The notes beneath the pieces were generated by a model. The model saw only the letters and a list, made by a program, of their open reading frames with translations. It ran no database searches and was not told where the DNA came from. The position numbers were made by a program, and so were the translations under genes. A stretch of DNA of 64,000 nucleotides from Narthecium ossifragum (taxonomy: Eukaryota > Streptophyta > Magnoliopsida > Dioscoreales > Nartheciaceae), in the NCBI GenBank assembly GCA_963920575.1, contig OY986966.1:18781888-18845887 (forward strand). Reading direction: 5' to 3'. Shown here one piece after another: positions 21,908-34,200 of this stretch (its first letter is position 1; every line of letters starts with the position of its first letter).

Positions 21908-22896
21908 TGTCGCGCCCCGACCCACGACGCGAACCGGAACCATATAAAATGCGGAATAATTTTGGTGAGGGTTCCCTCTAGCTTGGACCTGAGAGTAGAC
22001 CCAAAGATCTACAACTCTTATGTTCATCATAAATCAAGCTTATGCATGTACAGACCGAAAAACACGTCGTAAGCTAGCAGTTCTTCAAGGAAAGGAAAAC
22101 CGGAAAATTCGAGTTTAAACATGCTAAAATCCTACTAAAATCTCAATCAAATCATATGAAACTCAAATCAGTAATCAAGCTAACCTAGATACACATAACA
22201 ACACCATGAACACCTAGATCCACCGGGTAGATTAAGAGAAAACCCAAACAAAACCCATGTAGGAAGAAACCTACCGAACTAAGCAAACCTCAGCTGAATC
22301 CCCGCTATTCAAGCACCAAACCAGCTTCAAACCAAGCCATAGATCTTCCTCACGCTGCCACAAAACCAACGAGCCCTCAAGTACTCAATTTGATGGCCGG
22401 AGGAGGGAAAACGGAAGGAAGGAAGGACGGCTGGAAATAGGGGAAACAGAGCCGCAGAAAAGAAGAAGGAATAAGAAGAAGCAGGAGGAGGAGAATAGAA
22501 GAGGAAGGAGGAAGAGGATAAGGGAGAGGAGAGAAGATCTTTCTTCTCATCTCTGACAGCGGAGAGCGACGGCCAACGACGACCGTCCACTCAGAAAACC
22601 CACTGCCTCAACTTCCTGGCACTAAAAGATCGATCTTCTCTTAGTAAGGGAAGATCGATTTCTTTTACCCAGAAAGCCAAACTTGGGCTAAAACACAAGC
22701 CCAAGCCCGGATCTTCCGATCCCGGGTCCACCTAACCATTCTAATCAAACAGTAACACAAACACGGTCAGTGTGTGCACACGCGGGTGTGAAACAAACCG
22801 ACAAGGCGCAATTTACCAAATTGCCCTTGCGGTCCGCAAAGAACCATGGGCCCGACCCAGACGGTCGACCCAAGAGTAGAGGGACATGTCCTTACA
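21908..22896 (-). repeat. Tekay-2 3' LTR (989 bp, internally deleted)
   Basis: It runs from TGTCGCGCCCCGACCC to ATGTCCTTACA. The part 22000-22896 aligns by eye with 54110-54934 of the 5' LTR; the left ~100 bp is followed by a jump that removes more than 1 kb present in relatives. One GATCGATC pair is at 22629/22652 (second site GATCGATT). A Ser-rich minus-strand frame (22590-22327) is shared with the 5' LTR. Confidence 0.85.
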
Positions 22897-22916
22897 TCCT
22901 AATACCCTTAAAGGAA
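22897..22916 (-). promoter_or_regulatory. Tekay-2 polypurine tract
   Basis: On the minus strand the sequence before the LTR is purine-rich, AAGGGTATTAGGA against TGTAAGGACATG, preceded by GGGACGAGATTTCC, the usual end of Tekay/Del pol. Confidence 0.7.
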
Positions 22917-23462
22917 ATCTCGTCCCGAGATTCGATAATGGTAGGGCTCGGAAACCGAAAAACAACTACACTAGAACCCAGGACAAGAGGTACCTCGAGA
23001 AGGAAACAAGTGTGGATACTCCTGCCGCATGGGCGTCTTGCGCTCCCAGGTCATCTCCTCGATGCCTCTGTGCCTCCACAGTACCTTGACCAAGGGAATC
23101 GTCTTACTCCGCAAGACTTGATCCCTCCGATCAAGTACCTTAACTGCCTGCTCAACGAACGTCACGTCTGTCTCAAGCTCGATATCATCCACCCTGATGA
23201 CATGAGACGGGTACAGGTGATTCTTCCTTAGCATCGACATGTGGAAAGTCAGATGCATAGTTGACATGTGCTGATGAAATTCCAGGTGGTAAGCTACCTC
23301 GCCAATGCTCTCTAGGATCGCGAACGACCCGACAAACCTCGGCGCCAACTTACCACCTCTCCCAAACCTGACTGACCCTATGTACGACGATGCTCGCTGG
23401 AACACTCCATCGCCGACTGCAAACTCCAACGATCGTCGTCTCTGATCTGCATAACTCTTCTG
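22917..23462 (-). pseudogene. Tekay-2 integrase C-terminus with chromodomain-like end
   Basis: Minus strand. It begins abruptly at 23462 with QKSYADQRRRSLEF and continues with the GPF-like module (RGGKLAPRFVGSFAIL), VAYHLEFHQHMSTMHLTFHMSML, and VLWRHRGIEEMTWERK. The frame ends at 22971. Immediately upstream the sequence changes to unrelated DNA. The N-terminal half of the same integrase is at 48658-49540, and roughly 80 codons between the halves are missing, so DNA was lost as well as inserted. Confidence 0.82.
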
Positions 23463-23553
23463 CATAAATATCAAAAATGGAATAGGAAGATGTAATGGTG
23501 GAGACATATATCGAAAATTAAGACATACCTCCATTACCTTTTACCCCATATTG

Positions 23554-24642
23554 TTATCCTCCTTTAAATACCTTGCGCCTCCACTTGTCAATTTTATTTT
23601 TTTTTACTCCGAATGTAGTTAAACAAAGATTTCCAGTTTCTTCTTCTTCTTCTTCTTCTTCTTCTTCTTCTTCTTCTTCTTCTTCGGAGGTGGAGCTCGA
23701 GTCACTTTCTTCCTTGGCCTCCTTTTTCTTCTTTGAAGATTTCTTGAGCTTTGGACAATCCGACATGTAATGTCCGAGCTTCCTACACTCATAACAAGTA
23801 ATTTTATTTAAGTAAGAAGAGGAGTTTCCTTTTTCACCTTTGGAATTTTTCTTTCCTTGATTCTTGATGATTCTTTGGATTCTTCTTGTGATCTTTTGCA
23901 TCCCCTCATCATCATCTTCATCGCTTGAGTCGGATGAATCCTTGTATGTTGACTTGAAAGCAATGGTTTTCTTTTTCTTCCTTTCTCCATCATTGCTCCT
24001 CTCTATGTTCATCTCATATGTCATGAGAGAACCCATTAGCTCATCAAGGGACAGCTTGGTTAAATCTTTAACTTCTTCGATTGTTGTCACCTTGGGATCC
24101 GATGTCTTAGGTAGACATCTAAAGATCTTTCTTACCATCTCATCATTAGTATAGCTTTTACCAAGAGAATCAAGAACATTTATGATATTGTTAAAGCAAA
24201 TAAACATTTCATTTATATTCTCATCATCCTTCATGGAAAATAACTCATAATCATTGACAAGCAAGCTAATCTTAGACTCCTTGATACGGCTTGTTCTCTC
24301 ATAGGTAACTTCAAGATTTTCCCATATTTCCTTAGCCGTTTTACATGCAGAAATTCTATTAAATTCATCAGAGCTAAGGGCACAAAATAGAAAATTTTTT
24401 GCTTTGGCATTTACTTGAAGTTTCCTAAAATCAGCAGGAGTAAATTCATTCTTAGATTTTGGAACTTCTTTTCCATCAATGATCTTTGAAGGGATAGAAT
24501 CTCCATCTTCTATTACCAACCATGCATCATAATCCATGGATTGAATGAAGATTTCCATTTTGGTTTTCCAATAGGTGTAATTAAATCCATTAAAGTAGGG
24601 TGGCCTATTGGTTGATTGTCCCTCTATGATTTCTATATTGAT
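23554..24642 (-). pseudogene. Copia gag (UBN2-type) lacking a start codon
   Basis: The open frame from ATG 24558 to 23554 has 334 codons: AKEIWENLEVTYERTSRIKE and LLVNDYELFSMKDDENI (the UBN2 gag core), a zinc knuckle CYECRKLGHYMSDC (C-X2-C-X4-H-X4-C), then Lys/Ser-rich sequence and a run of Glu residues from the (TTC)n tract. Homologous coding extends about 28 codons upstream of 24558 (YFNGFNYTYWKTKME) to an in-frame TAA at 24645-24643 with no ATG, so the natural start seems lost. Gag should assemble the particle. Confidence 0.8.
23638..23685. repeat. (TTC)n microsatellite, about 16 units
   Basis: An uninterrupted TTC run. In the antisense direction it is read as GAA and gives the poly-Glu tract of the copia gag. 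Confidence 0.95.
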
Positions 24643-24686
24643 TTAGGATCCTCTAAGGGTTGTTACACCACAAAATTAGAGACCTA

Positions 24687-24698
24687 GCTCTGATACCA
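24687..24698 (-). promoter_or_regulatory. Copia primer-binding site for initiator tRNA-Met
   Basis: The minus strand reads TGGTATCAGAGC, the standard plant copia primer site, 2 bp from the LTR end. Confidence 0.88.
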
Positions 24699-24700
24699 AT

Positions 24701-25786
24701 TGAAGCTCTAAGGGGTGTTATCTTAGGCTTTAAACAATGAAATCAATTAAGGAAATCTAAGTAGGAGGAGTCTAATCAAATAATATGCTTGCAACGATAA
24801 GAGAAGAAAATCTATATTAAAGCAAGGATGATAAGAGATAAGAGATAGAGAGATAGAGAGATTGCACCAGATTTTATAGTGGTTCGGCAAACCTTGCCTA
24901 TGTCCACTCTCTCAAGGCACTCCTTGAGGTTCCACTACTTGCAAGACCTCTTACAAGTTTTCCCACCAAGCTTCCGGGTGCTTGGCAACTTATCCACCAA
25001 CCTTACGGGTGCTTGGCAACCTTACAATCTCTCCAATCTCTCTCTTGGATATTTCTCTCAATGTCTACTTCACACTTGAAATAGTTTTACAAAGGTTTAG
25101 CTCACTAATAAGAGATAGAAACTTTCTAGAATATGATTATAATAATCCCTTAGCTCCCTCTAAGTCCCAGCCAAGTTTGCTACAACTTCCCTTTTATAGC
25201 TGAGCTTCAAAGCCCTCCAAATAAACTCCCAACGGCTAGTTTCTGTTCCTGCAACGGCTCTTTAACGGCTCTTTTCTGGGCTCACGGTCGACCGTCGCAT
25301 CGTCCTGACATCGTCCGCCATGCTTTCCTTGAGCCACGGTCGATCCACCTATCGACCGTCAAGCCTCATGGTCGACCGTCCCATCGACCGTGACATCATC
25401 TGCCAGGCTTTCCCTGAGCCACGGTCGATCCACCTATCGACCGTCAAGCCTCACAGTCGACCGTCCCATCGACCATGACATCGTCCGTCAGGCTCTGTTG
25501 CGAAAACCGCTTCCCAGGGTCGATGCACCGATCGACCGTCGCTCCTTTGAGCCAAGTCACATAGGCCACTGTCTATCGGTCCATCGACCGTCACATCGAC
25601 CGTCAGCCTATATTCCCAAGAACAACTTCCGCGGTCGATCCATGCATCGTATGTCGGATCGACCGTCAGTACAAAAACTCATTAAATATAATTTTAATGC
25701 TTTCCAATTTAAGGGATAATAATATTAAATTAATGTTTTATCATCAATTATTTATTGACATCATCAAAACAATATCTGGGCTAACA
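24701..25786 (-). repeat. Copia 5' LTR (1,086 bp)
   Basis: On the minus strand it starts TGTTAGCCCAGATATTG and ends TTAGAGCTTCA. A TATA-like box (CTATAAAAGGG) is near 25190-25200. The U3 side holds the TCGA hairpin array at 25265-25672. The right flank is CTTTC. Confidence 0.83.
25265..25672 (-). repeat. TCGA-based hairpin array in the copia LTR
   Basis: Repeated GGTCGATCC and ATCGACCGTC blocks. TCGA cores occur in pairs 12 bp apart (for example 25425/25437 and 25457/25469), each pair forming an ACGGTCGA/TCGACCGT hairpin. An 85-bp unit repeats at 25307, 25392 and, partly, 25477. It lies directly upstream of the TATA box on the element's strand. Confidence 0.85.
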
Positions 25787-26930
25787 CTTTCTTCTCCCCC
25801 ACTCGTGACCACGCCGGCCCTCTCCCTTCTCCGGAGCTTCTTCACCACCCTTGCCGCCCACCGCTCCTTCGAGCTCCCTCTCCTCAGATCCGGCCAGAGC
25901 TCCTCTCCCCCGAGCTCTCTCTCTCCCGAGAACCTCAGATCCGAGCTCCTCTTTGGAGCTTCTTCGCCACCGTCGTCCACCACCGCTCCTCCCGGCGAGC
26001 TTGGAGGTGTTCCACGGCGAGGTCCCCCTTCACCCTTCTCCTTCCTTCCCTTTCTCTCTCCCATGGTAGCCTTTCTCTTCCTTCTCCGGCGACGACTGCG
26101 GTTGTGGAAGGACTCCGGCGAATCCCCGGCAAGCCAGAGGCGACGACGACAATGGAGGAGGTGGTCTTCAGCCGGATTAAGCTTGGATTGCGTTTTCAGG
26201 TAGGGTTCCCACCTAGGTCTTTGATTGCTTCTCTTCTAGAGTGCTCAGTGATGGATGTTATTCATATGGTAGATGCTTCTTAGGATTTGATTGTGATTTA
26301 ATTGGGGTTTTAAGCAAGTTTTTCTCGGATTTTCTGTTCTTCGATGAACAGTCGAGTTCATGCTCGATTTCTGAGTTGTGTGAGCATGATCGCGTATAAC
26401 TTTCAAGATGAAAGTTGTAGATCATCGAGTTCTCTGTCGATTGGCGCTGGTTTCGTGATTTTTGGATTATACGATTTTTGGTGAATTCTTTCCTAAACTG
26501 CTGCAAATTAGGAATTAAGAAATTGATTAGTAAAATATGTGGAAATTAGACATCAATTAGATCCAATTCTTGGACATGATGTTCCTAACATGTTTATCTA
26601 CATCTGTCCAAGTTTAATTTGAAATCCACTAGAAGGCTAAGATTTCATCGTTTCTAACTAGAGTTTACTGTATCAACCCGGAATTTAGCCTTCTAGTGGA
26701 TTTCTGATGTTTTACCGTGCTTAATTCTTCGAGATACATGAAATGGTATTCCTAGTGATCTCGAGGGCTAGCATGTTCTAATTGGTGGTTTTTAGACGAT
26801 TAATTGTTTGATACTAGCATGTTTAGTTAGCTATAAATCATTCTTATTCAATTAGCAATTAATTGCATGCCATGCTTATTTACATCGTATTGTATACATG
26901 TATACTTAGCTTGTGGTTGAACCAAGGGAG

Positions 26931-28157
26931 TGCTGAAACTGATTTTAGCTAAGGCTAAAATTAAGTGATATTCATGAAATATCTTGGCCAACTACATATC
27001 CCTCAAAATCACATATGATCAGGTGCCCTCCACATATCCCTGGCTTTGACGTCATCCTACATAAATCAGGAAATAAAGGGCATTTTGGTAATTTTTACCC
27101 CTAGGGGTCTTTTTTGGAAAAAACATATAAACATTCTGCCCCTAGGGGTATTTTGGTCAGTTTACATCTCCATAGATGTAATAGTCCAAAACATGCATAT
27201 GGACCCTCCCACCTAACACAAGGGTATTTTGGTCCAAAATAAGTATGGGCCGATGGACAGGCAGTTTGGTCATTTGCACATCGCCCTTGACCAAAGGACA
27301 TTTTGGTAAATTCACAAAATATCCAAAATTCCGACAGATATTCGAAATTCAAACAAATATCCAAATTCAAACATATTCGAACACACATGTTCGAAATTCA
27401 AACATGCACTTTGAATTCAAATAAAGGATTCAAATTCAAAGGAGAAGAGATCTCTCCAACTCCCAGATAGGATCTCCTGGGAACAACCTCAACACCCAGA
27501 TACAATCCCTGGAACAACTTACGTATCTCTCAGATACGATCTCCCCGGATACGCTCCTAACGCCCCAATTCCCGAGATATGGCAGGTCGCTTTCAAAATT
27601 CAAAGCGCTCGCCAGGAGTTCTAGCCCCTCGCCTATAAATAGAGAGGGGAGGGGAGCCTCTCTCGGTTTTTTTTTGGGCTTCTGAGAGACCTTGGAGATC
27701 GTACAGACGCCTTGCCGGACTCTCCAGATACAAGATACAGAGGAGAAAGCTCCCCAACGTTGAAGGCCAAAAAGTTGTAGATCCAGAGGAAAAGCAGAAG
27801 GCGCCGGCGTAAAAGAGGGAAGGCTCACCAACCTGAGGACCCCGTACCAGATCTGAGGAAGAAGACAGGAGCGCCTGCATTGGAAACGAAGGTGAGGGTC
27901 GGAGGCTCTGCCTCCACCCGATATCCTTCGATATATTCTTTTCTATGTCTTTTATTAACTTCTTTTATATTAATGTAACGGGACTTTAGGTCCCGAGTCC
28001 TTAATCAGGGGTTTTCCCTACGGGGATGTAATTAACAGGTTGTCAGTCTGGCAACCCGGGAGTGTCGTGCCCACATATCATCCATGTAATCAAAACTTTT
28101 GTCACAATGAAATCTGAAATCTCGTTCCTGCGAGACCCGAGTTTTTATTGTTATACA
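26931..28157 (+). repeat. Tat 5' LTR (1,227 bp)
   Basis: It starts TGCTGAAACTGATTTTAGC and ends TTTTATTGTTATACA. A TATA box (TATAAATAGAGAG) is near 27633. The U3 side has five degenerate copies of an ATTTTGGT-centred motif (27070-27310). Confidence 0.92.
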
Positions 28158-28162
28158 AAATC

Positions 28163-28180
28163 TGGCACGCCCGGTGGGAC
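28163..28180 (+). promoter_or_regulatory. Tat primer-binding site
   Basis: TGGCACGCCCGGTGGGAC lies 5 bp after the LTR, the usual place and shape for Tat. I cannot name the tRNA with confidence. Confidence 0.6.
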
Positions 28181-28641
28181 ACACTCCTCCCCTCATCTCT
28201 GGACTCGGTATTTTAAGTCCCAAAATACTAACCTTATTTCCTTCTATAACGAAGGAATTGGCACAAGTCGGAGCTCTGGTGAACATCTGTTTTGGTGACC
28301 TCTGGTTCAACATTCCCCTTGGGATAAATGGCCTTCCGGTGTCCTCAGCTTCATCAATTGTGTCCCTCACTCTACCGACGTCACCTTTAGTTCTCAAGTC
28401 CGGAACCTTCTCTGTTGAAGCTCCCTGCAAACAAGGACAACCAACAAAACCCTCCTCGCAGAGTCCTAGTGTTCCACAAAATCATGTCATCAAGACTCCC
28501 TCCAACAGTCCTTGAGTCCGCCAGGAAGAAGTGAAGAAAACCCTCCAACAGTCGAAGAAACCCACTCAAGGGGGAAAGGGATCTCGCCAGCCGAGATCCA
28601 CTATCCCTCCGAAACATTGAGAGATAGTCTCTCACGAAGCC

Positions 28642-31290
28642 ATGGCCGATCAAGACGGCTTCATCCCAGTCGTTTCCAAAAGAAAACAGGTGACTCCCGT
28701 AGTTGCCAACAAGACACCTGGCACTACTCGCACTGACAAGACTTGGAGTGGCCTCTACACTCCTGTAGAGCACGCCAAGTACCTGCAGGTTGAAATGACC
28801 GCCAACAAAGGTACTGGGAGTCCCGACTCCCTAGCTACCGCATCTACCTTCATGACAAGCAAATGGCCTACATGAACTATGCCAACCGAGAGATGGAGAG
28901 TCTCCAGATCAAAGACTTGAGTAAGAGCCACGCTAACACTTGTTATCCCAAGTGGAGCGCCGACACTTTTCACATCGAGAAGGGGTCTAACATCTGTCCT
29001 CCTAAATGGAGTCCCAACACTGTCAGCCTGACGGACGCTCCTGCCAAGGTTAGGGGACCCGGCGGCAAGAACAAGCAAAGAAGAGCTGCCTACCGTCCAC
29101 CATGCCATGCTCAGGGCATAGGGCGTCCTTGCTACGGTTTAGCACCGAGAGCTCCTCCAAAAAATCAACTCACCTCACAAAGAGGAGTTGCCTACCGTCG
29201 TCCACCGTGCCATGCTGAGAGCATACGGCATCCTTGCTATAGTTTAGCTCCAAAAGCCGCTCCCAAAAACCAACTCACCTCTCGAAAGGCTCGCATACAA
29301 GACGTCAGAGAAGATGCCCTCTCAGGGAACGCTTTCAATGTCTTTGCGGTGATGCCTGTCGAAATTGAAGATGACCAGATGTCTACATCAAGTCACACAT
29401 CCTCAAATATTCCTGTCAAGAGAAGGAAGAAGAGGGCTACTGACGTAGACCCGGTGAAGATCATCCCTCCAGAGTCCCGCAGTCGGCCTCATACTAGGAG
29501 CATGACACTACACTCACGTTCCTTAGATAGTAAAGATAGCACAGGAGCTGCCCCTGAGCCCCCGTTCGAGGAAGAGTTCCCTCCTCTGCCTAAGTCTCCA
29601 AGAGACAGACTGGATTCGCTTGAGCAATACCAAGTTCTTGCTACCTCAATGGAAGAAGAGCTTGAGCAGTTGAAGAACGCTCTGCAACTAAAAGACGCAG
29701 AGATAGTTAGTTTGAAAGCTCAGATCCCTACTACTTCATTTATTGCAAACACTTCCTCACCTCCACATAATCATGATCAGCATCACCCTCACACTGACAA
29801 ACAACCACCTCCACATTACCATCAACACCAAACAAACATGGTGCCCTTGGAGACGGTACAGAGGATGATAGCCGAAAATATTAGAGCGCTCCAAATGCAT
29901 AACCAATATTCTATGAGGTCTGGGTACATGAAGCCCTACCCGGCCGACATCGACTTAATCCCAATGGAAGAAGAGCTTGAGCAGTTGAAGAACGCTCTGC
30001 AACTAAAAGACGCAGAGATAGTTAGTTTGAAAGCTCAGATCCCTACTACTTCATTTATTGCAAACACTTCCTCACCTCCACATAATCATGATCAGCATCA
30101 CCCTCACACTGACAAACAACCACCTCCACATTACCATCAACACCAAACAAACATGGTGCCCTTGGAGACGGTACAGAGGATGATAGCCGAAAATATTAGA
30201 GCGCTCCAAATGCATAACCAATATTCTATGAGGTCTGGGTACATGAAGCCCTACCCGGCCGACATCGACTTAATCCCATTTCCAGTGAATTACAGACAAC
30301 CTCAATTCACTAAATTCAATGAGAGTGGGTCTCCACATGAGCATATTGCTTATTTTCTTGCGGCCTGTGAAGACACAGCCCACAATGGCGCCTTATTGCT
30401 CCGCCAATTTGTGCAAACCCTTGTTGGCGCAGCCTTTACTTGGTATAGCAAGTTGGCGCTGGGTCCATCACCTCTTGGGAGCAAATGCAAGAGGCCTTCC
30501 TTCAAAGATTTTATAGCACCCAAAGAAGTGTGGGGATCACAGAGCTCACCCAGACAGAGAAAAATCCTCACGAGAAGGCTGCAGACTTCATCAACCGATG
30601 GAGAAATTTAAGTATTCATTGCCCGCAACCCATCACAGAAGCGGAAGCCGTACGTATGTGCATGAATAACTTACGTCCGGAGATGGTTGTTTACCTACAA
30701 GGTGTCCGTCCGCTTACCTTCGAAGAGTTAGCCTCTAAGGCGACTGACATTGAGAATTGCCTACTGCATGTTCCTCGGAAGACCCAAATGGTAGATAGAA
30801 TCTCTGACCGTACGAAGAAGAACAAGACTGCTCGTTCCAAGGGCAAAGCAGTCATGCAGACGTCTACTACCCAAAACCCTAGGTCAAGAGAGGTGTATGT
30901 CCCAAGGGACCAATCTCGACCTAGAGATACTTCTGCTGATACGGGCATAATAAAAATAAAAACACTTAAAGAGAGAATAGAGAAGGAATACTCCTTCCCT
31001 CGTGAAGAAGTCTTAGACATCTTCACGGGCTTGAAAGACCTTGGACTCATTGAGCTCCCAGAGCCTCGACGTCCTCAAGAGGTGAACAGAGTCAATGATC
31101 CGCTATACTGCCCCTACCATAGGCTCTTGGGCCATACTCTCTAAGACTGCTTTATCGTCAAAGATAAAATTCAAAAGTTATGGATGATGGACTTTTGAAA
31201 AAGCTCCAAAAGGGGAGGAAAGTGGAGTCAACACACGTGATCACTACCACCACCCCTTCCTCAGAGTCCGACTCTCAATGTGAAGGATAT
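28642..31290 (+). pseudogene. Tat gag, frameshifted and internally duplicated
   Basis: A candidate start is ATG 28642; the frame changes near 28865 and again near 30465. The gag core is split across that last break: FPVNYRQPQFTKFNESGSPHE, LLRQFVQTLVGAAFTWYSKL upstream, then MQEAFLQRFYSTQRSVGITELTQ and AADFINRWRNLSIHCPQP downstream (30485-31144). The part 29085-29290 holds two ~102-bp repeats with CHA-PCY motifs, and 29649-30278 is a perfect duplication of 105 codons with a coiled-coil-like start (EELEQLKNALQLKDAEIVSLK). A TAA ends the frame at 31142-31144. A solo LTR interrupts at 31291. Confidence 0.85.
29649..30278 (+). repeat. Perfect 315-bp tandem duplication in Tat gag
   Basis: Copies at 29649-29963 and 29964-30278. 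I find no difference between them. The unit is 105 codons, so the frame is kept. Confidence 0.95.
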
Positions 31291-34200
31291 TGTCACGCCC
31301 CGACCCAGAAAACCCATCCAAATCGAGGCGTGAGCCACCTAAACCTGTTTACATCATCAATAGGCGCACAAATATATAACTGCTATGAAGTTAAACAATT
31401 TAATCATCAAATTCATAAAAAAAAATTCGGCAGAATCCCCTTTATAATTATAACACCAGAAACCTGTACATTTGATAGTTTTACAACTTTACAACTTCGA
31501 TAAAATTACTTTCCTCAATATCTACATTATAGAATATTACAACATTTCTCAAATAGAACTGAATCAATAATCATACAATTCTGTTTTTAAATACATCAGA
31601 TTATACATCATTGATTAAAACTGTAAATGAACTGTAAAAGATCTCCTCGAAACTCCAAGTCCTCGATCACCTCGAATTATCGCGCCATCTTCTATAAGGA
31701 CACCTGAAAGAAGGAACTGCATCGACCTACATCGCCGATGCATCCCAGGTAGGGTGAGCAACAATGCCCAGTAGGGTTCTACTCTACGGCACTCTCAAGG
31801 AAAAGGAAACTACAATTGTGTCGTCTCTGCCCAATCCTAAGGCAATAAAGAACAAGTCTGGACAAGGGTCACGCATCACCAAGCGCCCCTCTACAGATCA
31901 GGGAAGGACAAGGGCCAAGTGCATCCTCCGTGTACTCCCACTTCTACAACCCTTAACAGGATAACATCCACTGCCCTTAGCGATTGACGCAGAGAACAAC
32001 ACGACCTCTACACCTCAATACCACCATTCAAATGGGCATATCTATATAACAACCTCAATCAACACAAGATCATAAACACACAATCTCGCCCTAGTCCTTC
32101 TACCCATTTCTCGGTCCTAGAGCTAGATCCGAGCTACCCGAGATCCTTGGATCGGCAATCGGACCCATCGCCCGCACCTAGCCTTAATGCTTCTAATGCA
32201 TACAACATGCATGAATCTAATCAGACAACTAGACCTAGATGTCTCTACATGCCAAATCATCAATCACCCTTCCAAGAGATTATAACAAAGCTAAACATAT
32301 AACAGAGTTAAGTATATAATCCAACCATGGCATTCATACATCCAAAAGCATAACCCACAGGGCACACCTTCGGCCCAACTAGTCTAAACATTCCCAAGGG
32401 GCATTACTCCCTTGGTTAAATCACGAATAAAATATAAACAGCCGCACAGCCGGGCCTAGGCTTGAGCATGATATAATGATACATAATTCGATGGAATTGT
32501 TAGTAATTATAAGAATTGGATAGGGGATGATAATGGAGAAATTTGACATAAAACTAACTTGAGAGATTATGTCTATCCTTAGCTAAAACTGAAGGACATG
32601 AAAGCCAAATGCCAGCAAGTAATAGCAATCCAAAAACACAGAAATCCGACAAGTATAGCAATCCAACAAAAATCCCAAAACTCAATCGCAACCATTCACT
32701 CAAGCTTTGAAGAAACACCAGAAGCATCAAGCAGCAAGGGTTGAATAGCCATGCTTAGCTTCGAACACCCGAACCAGCAAAGCTTAGATGCACCTAGGTA
32801 GTGGAGAGGCTTGGGAAGGAAAGCAAAGGGAAATAAGGGCCAAACCATCCAGCCAGAGTCCAATCCAGAACTCGACACTCAAATCCCCCTACGGCATCCA
32901 GCGACCCAAGCAGATCCAAAACTTAAACTCGGCGATAAAACCTAAACTCAGCTATGAACTCCAAACAGCAAACCAAGGACGGAGCCACAAGTTGGGAACC
33001 CAAACAACCACAAATTGGAAACCCAATTGAAGACTAGCCATGACTAGGAAATCCAAACCAACTACCAGCAGATTCAGGAGAAGGAAAGGTTTGGAGGAGG
33101 ACCTCAAGCCTCCGGCAGACCAAAAACAGGGGATGGACTCCATGAAAACCCAAGAATCCAAACTACGGCAGCAAGTAAGCAATCAACAAGCACCTTGCGT
33201 GCACATCAGCAATTCCAGATCAAACACCCACAGACTCGAGGGAAACATCGGACACGGCCTGAGGAGGACCTCAAGCATCCGTCCAACCCATAACAGAGGA
33301 AAAATCTGAGAAACCCAAAGATCCTAACTATTTCAGCCAAAAGAGAAGAAGATAGCTTTGCAGCATCTAGGCTAACATGCATCCGATGAACCTGCAAGGA
33401 GAGCTAACAGAATCCGGCAATAACCCATAGCTTAGAAACTATACGTCCAAACCAGCATGGAAGAACTAAGCATCTAGATAAACCATGGCAGGGAAAGAAG
33501 GGAAGAACATCAGCCACAAACAAACCACGAACGCAAAACATAGCAAGAGAATGGAGAAGGAAAACAAGGCAGAAACAAAGGAATTCGATCAAACCCAAAG
33601 TAAGAGGAGGAAATCAACCAAAAACCAAAGCGGAAAAGAAGAACTCTCATCAGAAATCCATCGCCATCAAAAGATCTAGGCAACAACAGCACAGAAGAGA
33701 GAAAAACATCAAGCAATCTAAGCTAATATGCTTCAAACGGAGCTCCCGCTAATCTAGTAGAGTCCTAAACCAGGTTTAGGGAAGTAACCCGCTAATCTCT
33801 GTTGCTTGCACGTCGCCGCCGATCGTCGTCTCCTCAAGCCGCTGTTGTCGCGGGTTGTCACCTCTCCAACCGCGGTCGCCGCCGTCGCCAAGCTCCTCTC
33901 CGGCCGCGGGACTCTCTCACGATGTGGATCGTGGGTCTCTCCTCTCGATCGGGTTGCCGACGAGTCCCTCTCCTCTCTCTCAAAGCGGATCGTGGCAGAT
34001 GCTCTAGCACGAGGGAAGGGTTTAAGGGATGATTTTATCTGATTAGCTTAAGTTAAATCCTGGCCATCCAATCAGCCTAAACTAATCTCAGCTGCCCAAG
34101 TCCATATCTTTACGATCTGACCCATATCCTCCGATCTACGATGCTCCTAATAGTCTAGTCAAGCACATACACCATTACAAGGCCGTGTGTGCGCTACGCG

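Larger units (their letters stand above)
23463..25786 (-). mobile_element. Truncated Ty1/copia element, 5' part
   Basis: Minus strand: a 5' LTR (25786-24701), an initiator-tRNA-Met primer site, and gag (24642-23554). Protease, integrase, RT, RNase H and the 3' LTR are missing; the left border is a deletion junction with Tekay-2 integrase at about 23462. The 90 bp at 23463-23553 are unassigned. Confidence 0.85.

Noticed and set aside
32788..33720. Cluster of small proteins in LTR-D
   Set aside because: Many overlapping short frames on both strands in A-rich LTR DNA, none related to known proteins.
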